Position numbers and translations under genes: made by a program
Shown: positions 1-4,213 of the stretch, piece after piece
Layout of the letters: every line of letters starts with the position of its first letter
Numbering within the stretch: position 1 is the first letter of the stretch
Origin: an uncultured Spirochaetaceae bacterium
GTDB taxonomy: Bacteria; Spirochaetota; Spirochaetia; Treponematales; Treponemataceae
Assembly (NCBI GenBank): GCA_902766345.1
Contig: CACXDK010000048.1
Coordinates: forward strand, 1-6,548
Direction: 5' to 3'
DNA length: 6,548 nucleotides
The notes under the pieces: generated by a model
Databases searched by the model: none
What the model was told of the DNA's origin: nothing
The model's input: only the letters and a program-made list of their open reading frames with translations

Positions 1-367
1 AACATTTGATAAAGAATCTGTTTTTATAATATTTTTTATAATACTACCTTTTATTGTTGGCTTTGGTATTTCAATTAATCTAATTATATCTCATCTTGCT
101 TTTGATTCTGAGAAGCTGGTTTTCTATTCACTTTTTAAAATCAAAAAAATAGAGTTAAACAACATAACTCAAATTACACGAAATTGGGAAGGCTCTAGTA
201 AAAGTTTACGCTTAAAATATTATGTTCATCATATTGATGAGCATAATAATAAAGAGGTTAAAACACGAATTTATCTTCCTGAAAATTATGAAGCAGAGAA
301 CGTAAAAGAATTCCTTAAATGTATAAAGAAAAAAAATGATAACTTTGTTTTTCAAGTTGGAATTTAA
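1..367 (+). CDS. C-terminal part of a membrane protein with a possible bacterial PH-like domain (5' end outside window)
   Basis: The frame that begins at base 2 stays open for 121 codons and ends at TAA 365-367. It contains no ATG, so the gene starts upstream of the window. The first ~30 residues are strongly hydrophobic (VFIIFFIILPFIVGFG and onward) and form one long or two short membrane segments. They are followed by a hydrophilic domain of about 85 residues with alternating strand-like stretches (KLVFYSLFKIKKIELNNI, then SLRLKYYVHH), ending in a Lys-rich helix. A membrane segment followed by a 'visible strand, FKIKKI-x-L-x-NI' pattern resembles small bacterial PH-domain (bPH/YcxB-like) membrane proteins, but this is a resemblance only. 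Base composition is more AT-rich than in the neighbouring genes. The gene converges on the pspC operon and ends just before a shared hairpin terminator. Coding status is fairly sure; the function is unknown. Confidence 0.7.
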   Translation, partial: TFDKESVFIIFFIILPFIVGFGISINLIISHLAFDSEKLVFYSLFKIKKIELNNITQITRNWEGSSKSLRLKYYVHHIDEHNNKEVKTRIYLPENYEAENVKEFLKCIKKKNDNFVFQVGI

Positions 368-372
368 TAATT

Positions 373-413
373 AGGGCTGTCCATTGCTTTTTGGACAGCC
401 CTTTGTTCTTTTC
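373..413 (+). terminator. Strong Rho-independent terminator, probably serving both converging genes
   Basis: A perfect 11-bp stem, AGGGCTGTCCA (373-383) paired with TGGACAGCCCT (392-402), encloses an 8-nt loop. On the plus strand it is followed by a T-rich run (402-413, TTTGTTCTTTTC). It lies 5 nt after the stop of the upstream membrane protein and 17 nt beyond the stop of the minus-strand PspC gene. Read from the minus strand the stem is followed by only a mixed A/T run, so termination should be best for the plus-strand gene and weaker for the PadR-PspC operon. Confidence 0.93.
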
Positions 414-419
414 TAGATG

Positions 420-719
420 TTAAACATCTTCTTTATTCATATTTTTTCTATCTTTCTCAAAGTAGCTGTTAAACTCTTTGTCCTGCTCTGTATATTCGTT
501 GGCTCTTTTTACATTGTTCCAATCGGAAGAATCTGAAGGACGTTCTGGGAATACCAGTGCACAGACTAAGTATGCAATAATTCCTGTTCCTGCTCCGATA
601 CATGTGCCTATAATCCATGCAAGTCGTATGAGTGTAGGGTCAATATTCAGATATTCAGCAATACCTGCGCAAACACCACATACTTTTTTGTCTGATGATT
701 TGTAAAGTCTTTTAGCCAT
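420..719 (-). CDS. PspC-domain small membrane protein
   Basis: This 99-residue protein opens with the typical PspC pattern: KRLYKSSDKKVCGVCAGIAE, then YLNIDPTLIRLAW, and a hydrophobic Gly-rich segment at about residues 32-58 (IIGTCIGAGTGIIAYLVCAL) ending in VFPERP. PspC domains are small inner-membrane modules that sense envelope stress or regulate stress proteins, as in the PspA/PspC system and B. subtilis YvlC. The last ~38 residues are charged and hydrophilic, rich in Asp, Glu, Lys and Asn, and presumably cytosolic. The start is supported by GGAG (731-728) 8 nt before the ATG. It is the third gene of the padR operon, 27 nt after the preceding stop, and the natural membrane partner for the upstream HAAS-solenoid protein, which has no membrane segment of its own. 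Orthology to enterobacterial pspC is not implied, so no symbol is given. Confidence 0.92.
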   Translation of the reverse strand: MAKRLYKSSDKKVCGVCAGIAEYLNIDPTLIRLAWIIGTCIGAGTGIIAYLVCALVFPERPSDSSDWNNVKRANEYTEQDKEFNSYFEKDRKNMNKEDV

Positions 720-746
720 AATTACATCTCCTTTTGTTTTGGCATT

Positions 747-1655
747 TTATTGTGCCATTTTTATGCTTACGTTCCCAATGCCGCAGTTGACTGAAAAATG
801 ATTTTGCAGCATATTCGGGCATTCCAAAGTTCCAAGTCCATCCTTCTTAATTTGATTAAACTTTACGGAACCAAGACCTACTTTTGCAGCAATTGAATAT
901 TCATCTGGATTGCCTTTAAGTTTAAGCTCTACATTACCTACACCACAGTCAATTTTTACAAGTTCTGCAACGCTTCCTGTAAAGCTTATGTTTCCCATTC
1001 CGCATCTGAATTCCGTACTGCCACTGTGGAAAGATTCCAGAATAAGATTTCCTGCTCCAACATCAATATAACTTCTTGATGAAGATAAAGAAAGGTCTTT
1101 CATTCTGAAATCTCCAGCTCCTATATGAATTTTTACCAGATCAAACTTTGTGTTGTCTGGAATTTTTATAAGGATTCTAGGGTGTGAGGTAAGGTGACCT
1201 TCGTTACGATGATGACTCCAGAAACTGAAATTTGAAAACTTTGGCAAATGATTTGTGTTTTCGATTGAAAGTGTTCCAAATGGAGAGACAGTGCAGGTTA
1301 CATCGCCAATATCAAGTCCCCGGTAGTCAATAGAAAAGCTGTCTCCTTTTGTCATTACTATCTCAGAAGCTCCAAGAGAAATATCAAGACTTCTGATTTC
1401 TTCATCATTGAATTTTCCGTAAGAACCGTCTTGAGTCTTGTTTTGTTGTGTTTTTCTGACTTCTGGAACGCTTGCAAACTTTTCTATTATGGATTTTGCA
1501 AGTTCTTCTGGAGAACCGAATTCTTGCATTACCTGTTCGTCATTGTCAGCTTCTTCAAAGTATCCTCTGTAAAATTCCAGTGCATCTTCCTGTTCTTCTA
1601 CTGGGAGTGTCCGCAGTTCATATTTTAAGTTCAAAAGATATTCATTTCGTGTCAT
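747..1655 (-). CDS. HAAS/DUF1700-type N-terminus fused to a DUF4097-like beta-solenoid
   Basis: The protein has 302 residues. Residues 1-65 match the HAAS/DUF1700 type: MTRNEYLLNLKYELRTLP, then EEQEDALEFYRGYFEEA, and FGSPEELAKSIIEKF. This short helical domain often accompanies PadR repressors. After a polar linker (about 66-85), residues 86-302 are all-beta with a recurring strand-turn unit, x-G-[AMVLI]-G-[DNS]-hydrophobic. It appears six times with paired glycines at 179/181, 200/202, 219/221, 238/240, 260/262 and 292/294, as in DUF4097 beta-solenoids (compare B. subtilis YvlB). No signal peptide or membrane segment is visible, so the protein should be cytosolic or peripherally bound, perhaps at the PspC protein. 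Its ATG overlaps the padR stop (ATGA, 1655-1652), with AGGAGA (1667-1662) 6 nt before the start, so translation is likely coupled. The biochemical role of the family is unknown; a regulatory or envelope-stress role is inferred from context. Confidence 0.88.
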   Translation of the reverse strand: MTRNEYLLNLKYELRTLPVEEQEDALEFYRGYFEEADNDEQVMQEFGSPEELAKSIIEKFASVPEVRKTQQNKTQDGSYGKFNDEEIRSLDISLGASEIVMTKGDSFSIDYRGLDIGDVTCTVSPFGTLSIENTNHLPKFSNFSFWSHHRNEGHLTSHPRILIKIPDNTKFDLVKIHIGAGDFRMKDLSLSSSRSYIDVGAGNLILESFHSGSTEFRCGMGNISFTGSVAELVKIDCGVGNVELKLKGNPDEYSIAAKVGLGSVKFNQIKKDGLGTLECPNMLQNHFSVNCGIGNVSIKMAQ

Positions 1656-1984
1656 AAACTTTCTCCTGTATGTGACTTTAATAGAATTGCATTTATTTTA
1701 GTGCAATATTCAACCCATTCTTTGCGATACTTGTCCAGTTCTGCAGAACCAGATTCTGTAACTTTATAGTATCGCCTGTTTCTTCCAGAATATTCCTGAT
1801 CGTAAGCTTCAAGTAGACCGCTTGTTTGCAGTCGCCTCAAGACTGGATACAGGGCACTTTCCGAAACCTCAAGTATACTTCGTACATCCTGCGTAATCTT
1901 GTAGCCGTAAGTTCCTTGCGGTTCCTGTGCAACAACGGAAAGTACTACGGCATCAAGAAGCGAGGAGCCCGTGTTGAATATCAT
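1652..1984 (-). CDS. PadR-family winged-helix transcriptional repressor
   Basis: The protein has 110 residues, the usual length for the short (subfamily 2) PadR proteins. It has the full winged-helix layout: helix 1 at LLDAVVLSVVAQ (9-20), then GTYGYKITQDV (24-34), the recognition-helix region SESALYPVLRRLQTSGLLEA (41-60), the wing SGRNRRYYKVTESG (66-79), and a C-terminal dimerisation helix (82-104). The ATG is preceded by AGGAG (1995-1991) 6 nt upstream. It is the first gene of an operon with the HAAS-solenoid and PspC proteins. PadR repressors commonly control their own operon, and the promoter here carries two copies of an AT-rich palindrome that would suit a dimer. The ligand or signal is not known; HAAS-type proteins encoded beside PadR genes are thought to modulate them. 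Confidence 0.95.
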   Translation of the reverse strand: MIFNTGSSLLDAVVLSVVAQEPQGTYGYKITQDVRSILEVSESALYPVLRRLQTSGLLEAYDQEYSGRNRRYYKVTESGSAELDKYRKEWVEYCTKINAILLKSHTGESL

Positions 1985-2013
1985 AGGCTTCTCCTATTAT
2001 TAAACTGAACTAT

Positions 2014-2061
2014 GGATATTGTGTTTTGGAGTGTTCTATTATGCTCTGAAACAGAATATCC
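2014..2061 (-). repeat. Small inverted repeat in the padR leader
   Basis: The predicted padR mRNA has a ~100-nt leader (about 2087 to 1985). Within it GGATATT (2014-2020) and AATATCC (2055-2061) are inverted copies separated by 34 nt, with a smaller TCTG-AAA-CAGA hairpin (2045-2055) nested near one arm. The stem is short and AT-rich, so it could be chance. The rest of the leader shows nothing recognisable apart from the ribosome binding site. Confidence 0.3.
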
Positions 2062-2070
2062 TTTTTAAGC

Positions 2071-2116
2071 AATAATATTATTTTTGTAATTATACTATAC
2101 AATGAATAATATTATA
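2071..2116. promoter_or_regulatory. Twin AATAATATTAT palindromes: candidate PadR operator
   Basis: AATAATATTATT (2071-2082) is a perfect 12-bp palindrome. AATAATATTATA (2105-2116) matches it at 11 of 12 positions and has a perfect 10-bp palindromic core. The centres are 34 bp apart. Relative to the minus-strand promoter, the second copy fills the spacer between -35 and -10, and the first lies at about +5 to +16. That is where a dimeric repressor would block RNA polymerase. It differs from the textbook PadR site (ATGT-N8-ACAT), so assignment to this PadR is an inference from position. AT-rich palindromes also arise by chance more easily than GC-rich ones. Confidence 0.55.
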
Positions 2117-2122
2117 TGTCAA
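2094..2122 (-). promoter_or_regulatory. Sigma-70 type promoter of the padR operon
   Basis: On the minus strand a perfect -35 TTGACA (2122-2117) is followed by exactly 17 nt and -10 TATAGT (2099-2094). Transcription should begin near 2087, about 100 nt before the padR ATG. The spacer contains one of the two AATAATATTAT palindromes. The -35 boxes of this promoter and of the divergent dfx promoter are only 18 bp apart, so a protein bound here could affect both. Confidence 0.82.
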
Positions 2123-2140
2123 GTTTTTATCTGATTTTTT

Positions 2141-2170
2141 TTGCATTTTGTGTATTTGCCGTGTTATACT
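2141..2170 (+). promoter_or_regulatory. Promoter of the dfx-hrb operon (extended -10)
   Basis: TTGCAT (2141-2146) is followed by an 18-nt spacer and TATACT (2165-2170), preceded by TG at 2162-2163 (TGnTATACT, an extended -10). A T-run (2135-2142) lies immediately upstream. The predicted start near 2177 gives a leader of about 22 nt containing the AAGGAG ribosome binding site. The 12-mer TTTGCATTTTGT (2140-2151) recurs exactly at the -35 of the lipase promoter (3220-3231). Confidence 0.7.
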
Positions 2171-2186
2171 TGTATCTATATTATGT

Positions 2187-2192
2187 AAGGAG
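2187..2192 (+). promoter_or_regulatory. Ribosome binding site deciding the dfx start
   Basis: AAGGAG sits 6 nt before ATG 2199. This fixes the start there rather than at the in-frame ATG at 2148. The upstream ATG would add 17 residues unlike the family, has no such site, and lies inside the promoter. Confidence 0.9.
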
Positions 2193-2198
2193 AATATT

Positions 2199-2576
2199 AT
2201 GGTTTTTAAGTTTTACAAATGCAAGAAATGCGGAAAGGTTGTGGCAATGCTGAAAGGCTCTCCATGTGATACAATGTGCTGTGGAGAAGCAATGGTTGAA
2301 CTTAAGGCAAATACAACGGATGCAGCTGTTGAAAAGCATGTTCCTGTAGTTCAGAAGAATGGAAATCTTGTTGAGGTAAATGTAGGCTCTGTAACTCATC
2401 CAATGGAAGAAAAACATTACATTGAATGGATTGCCCTTGAGACAAAAAATGCAAATCAATTGAAGAGTCTTAATCCTGGAGATGCTCCAAAAGCTGTTTT
2501 TGCTTTGACTGATGGAGATGAGGTTGTACGTGCCTATGCATATTGTAATTTGCATGGACTTTGGGCGGATAAATAA
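2199..2576 (+). CDS. dfx: Desulfoferrodoxin (class I superoxide reductase)
   Basis: Superoxide reductase reduces superoxide to hydrogen peroxide in the cytosol without releasing oxygen, which suits anaerobes. The 125 residues match the two-domain desulfoferrodoxin throughout. The N-terminal Fe(SCys)4 centre has Cys8, Cys11 (CKKCG) and Cys27, Cys28 (CCGEAM). The catalytic domain has EKHVP with Glu45, Lys46 and His47, then GSVTHPMEEKHYIEWI with His67 and His73, PGDAPKA, and a C-terminal CNLHG with Cys116 and His119. These give the four-His/one-Cys iron site and the Glu-Lys pair. An additional Cys23 lies near the N-terminal centre and is not a usual ligand. The flavin reductase-rubredoxin gene follows after one extra codon and is the likely electron donor. 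The gene has its own promoter, divergent from padR. Identification is very secure. Confidence 0.97.
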   Translation: MVFKFYKCKKCGKVVAMLKGSPCDTMCCGEAMVELKANTTDAAVEKHVPVVQKNGNLVEVNVGSVTHPMEEKHYIEWIALETKNANQLKSLNPGDAPKAVFALTDGDEVVRAYAYCNLHGLWADK

Positions 2577-2579
2577 TTT

Positions 2580-3197
2580 ATGGATAATAAGGCTCTTTAT
2601 AATCTTTCTTATGGTCTATTTGTACTTGGTGCAAAGCGGGGTGATAAAATAAATGCATGTATTACAAATACGTGCATGCAAGTTGCTTCTGATCCTGTCA
2701 GGGTGGCAATTTCACTTTTAAATCAGAACTATACTTGTGATTTTATAAAGGAATCTGGAGTTTTCTCTCTTTCTGTTTTGGATAAAACTGCAACATTTGA
2801 TATATTCAAACATTTTGGTTATCAAAGTGGGAGAAATGTTGATAAGTTTGCAGATTATAAATATGGTACAGATAAGAATGGATGTCCTTATATTCTTACC
2901 AATACATGTGCACTTCTGAGCTGTAAGGTTGTGTCAAAGACTGATTTAGGGACTCATACATTATTTGTTGCAGAAATTGAAGATGCTCAGTTAACCACTA
3001 CTAATGTTCCTATGACTTATGCTGATTATCAGAATAATGTAAAGCCGAAGGTTAAGGTTGATTCCTCTAAGAAAATCGTAGGCTGGAGATGTAAGATTTG
3101 CGGGTATGAGTATGAAGGTGCTGAACTTCCAAAAGATTTTGAATGTCCTTTATGCGGGCACCCTGCAGAAGATTTTGAGCCAATCTATGAGAGCTGA
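2580..3197 (+). CDS. hrb: High-molecular-weight rubredoxin: flavin reductase domain fused to rubredoxin
   Basis: The protein has 205 residues. Residues 1 to about 155 form a flavoredoxin-type flavin reductase (NLSYGLFVLGAKRGDKINAC, then TNTCMQVASDPVRVAISL, and FDIFKHFGYQSGRNVDKF), expected to bind FMN in a split-barrel dimer. Residues 167-202 are a short rubredoxin like that of rubrerythrins, with CxxCG pairs at Cys171/Cys174 and Cys189/Cys192 and the GYEYEG and DFEPI motifs. Such fusions (Hrb of acetogens) pass electrons from NAD(P)H through flavin to rubredoxin. Beside desulfoferrodoxin the expected job is to feed electrons to superoxide reductase or a related peroxidase. The ATG follows the dfx stop after one codon in the same frame. 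No Shine-Dalgarno sequence is visible, so initiation probably depends on ribosomes finishing dfx. The exact donor is not shown by the sequence. Confidence 0.9.
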   Translation: MDNKALYNLSYGLFVLGAKRGDKINACITNTCMQVASDPVRVAISLLNQNYTCDFIKESGVFSLSVLDKTATFDIFKHFGYQSGRNVDKFADYKYGTDKNGCPYILTNTCALLSCKVVSKTDLGTHTLFVAEIEDAQLTTTNVPMTYADYQNNVKPKVKVDSSKKIVGWRCKICGYEYEGAELPKDFECPLCGHPAEDFEPIYES

Positions 3198-3207
3198 GTT
3201 TTAACTG

Positions 3208-3261
3208 ATTCATAAAGCGTTTGCATTTTGTTCCGTATATGCTATAATTCGCTTTATGAAT
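3208..3261. repeat. Perfect 12-bp inverted repeat framing the lipase promoter and start codon
   Basis: ATTCATAAAGCG (3208-3219) and CGCTTTATGAAT (3250-3261) are exact inverted copies separated by 30 nt. The -35 and -10 boxes lie in the space between them, and the right arm contains the ATG (3256-3258). No T-run follows, so it is not an ordinary terminator. It could be a two-half-site operator. In transcripts that read through from hrb it could also be a stem that buries the lipase start codon. Confidence 0.75.
3221..3248 (+). promoter_or_regulatory. Lipase promoter predicted to give a leaderless mRNA
   Basis: TTGCAT (3221-3226), a 16-nt spacer and a perfect TATAAT (3243-3248) preceded by TG at 3240-3241 form an extended -10 promoter. 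Counting about 7 nt from the -10 puts +1 at 3255-3256, which is the first base of the lipase ATG or the base before it. The whole promoter lies inside the inverted repeat 3208-3261. Confidence 0.72.
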
Positions 3262-4179
3262 TATGCTTTTGAAACAATAACGATGTCTGATGGAAATAAA
3301 AATGTTTTCCATCATTGGCTTCCTGATAATGATATTGATTTTATAGTGGTATTAAGCCACGGCATGACTGAACATGCTTTCAGATATGATGATTTCGGGG
3401 CTTTCCTTGCACAGAATGGTATTGCTTTATATGCGGAAGATCATCGTGGACACGGAAAAACTGCTGAACTTGCTGTAAAAGAAGGAACAGGTAAGTTTGG
3501 TTACCTTGCGGATGAAAATGGTTTTTTCCGTGTTGTAGATGATATAAAAGAGGAAGTTGAGCTTGTAAAGAGCCGACATCCTGGAAAGAAAGTTGTATTA
3601 TTTGGTCATAGCTTTGGTTCCTTTATTGCCCAGTGCTATATAGAAAAATATGGAGATTCTGTAGACGCTTCTGTTCTGTGCGGTACGGCTGGTCCTCGTC
3701 CTATTGTGCATGTTGGAAAATTAATTGTATCTATTGCAAAGCATTTTATTGATAAAAAAAATACCTCTCGTATAGTTGAAAAATTTGTGTTTGGTTCTTC
3801 GTATAAAGGCAATTGGCTTACTCGTGATGAAGCTTTGGCTAATAAAGCTGCTTCTGATCCGTGGTGTACTTTTCATTGTACGGTAGGCTTTTATGCAGAT
3901 ATGATTTCAGGTTTACTTTTCATTCATTCAAAAAAGAACTTAAAGAACATTCCTGTTACTCTTCCTGTGTTTTTGATTGCTGGTGATGCGGATCCTGTTG
4001 GTACTTACGGAAAGACTGTGACAAAGCTTTTTAAGATTTATCAGGGTAATGGAATGGAGTCCATAGCTTTAAGATTGTATAATGGTGCAAAGCATGAACT
4101 TCTGAATGAAATAAATAGGGAAGAAGTGAAGAATGATGTCCTTTCATGGATGAAGGAAGCTATTTCCTCCAAGTCTTGA
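3256..4179 (+). CDS. Alpha/beta hydrolase, lysophospholipase / monoacylglycerol lipase type
   Basis: The protein has 307 residues of the Hydrolase_4 (serine aminopeptidase S33-like) class. Visible marks are the oxyanion-hole region VVLSHGMTEHAFRYDDFG (31-48), AEDHRGHGKTAE (60-71), the nucleophile elbow GHSFGSF with Ser119, the acid region LIAGDADPVGTYGKTV with Asp246, and GAKHELLNEINREEV with His280. The family hydrolyses lysophospholipids or monoacylglycerols; the substrate cannot be read from sequence. No signal peptide is seen, so it is cytosolic. The ATG at 3256 is chosen because FETITMSDGN lines up with the usual first strand of the family. Met10 (3283) is a possible alternative, but neither has a Shine-Dalgarno sequence. 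The promoter places +1 on or next to the first ATG. It lies 58 nt after hrb and ends where the pcnB -35 box begins. Confidence 0.9.
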   Translation: MNYAFETITMSDGNKNVFHHWLPDNDIDFIVVLSHGMTEHAFRYDDFGAFLAQNGIALYAEDHRGHGKTAELAVKEGTGKFGYLADENGFFRVVDDIKEEVELVKSRHPGKKVVLFGHSFGSFIAQCYIEKYGDSVDASVLCGTAGPRPIVHVGKLIVSIAKHFIDKKNTSRIVEKFVFGSSYKGNWLTRDEALANKAASDPWCTFHCTVGFYADMISGLLFIHSKKNLKNIPVTLPVFLIAGDADPVGTYGKTVTKLFKIYQGNGMESIALRLYNGAKHELLNEINREEVKNDVLSWMKEAISSKS

Positions 4180-4204
4180 CGTTCTTTGCATAGATTATTA
4201 AAAT
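4176..4204 (+). promoter_or_regulatory. pcnB promoter overlapping the lipase stop codon
   Basis: TTGACG (4176-4181) overlaps the lipase TGA (4177-4179). A spacer of exactly 17 nt follows, then TAAAAT (4199-4204). The predicted +1 near 4211-4212 leaves at most about 3 nt before the GTG at 4214. A small palindrome, ATTATT-AA-AATAAT (4194-4207), covers the -10. Confidence 0.6.
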
Positions 4205-4213
4205 AATCCCACT

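Noticed and set aside
478..705. Plus-strand open frame opposite the PspC gene
   Set aside because: The minus strand encodes a clear PspC domain with ribosome binding site and operon context; the opposite frame has neither.
1431..1657. Two overlapping plus-strand frames opposite the HAAS domain
   Set aside because: They are Phe/Leu/Cys-rich shadows of an acidic helical domain read backwards, with no start signals.
2148..2198. In-frame upstream ATG extending dfx by 17 residues
   Set aside because: The extension lies over the promoter, does not resemble the family N-terminus and lacks a ribosome binding site, whereas ATG 2199 has AAGGAG 6 nt upstream.
2181..2555. Minus-strand open frame of 124 codons across dfx
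   Set aside because: It mirrors a very secure desulfoferrodoxin gene, has no family-like pattern and has no start signals.
3208..3261. Inverted repeat as a terminator of the dfx-hrb operon
   Set aside because: The stem is not GC-rich, the loop is 30 nt and no T-run follows the right arm, so intrinsic termination is unlikely.
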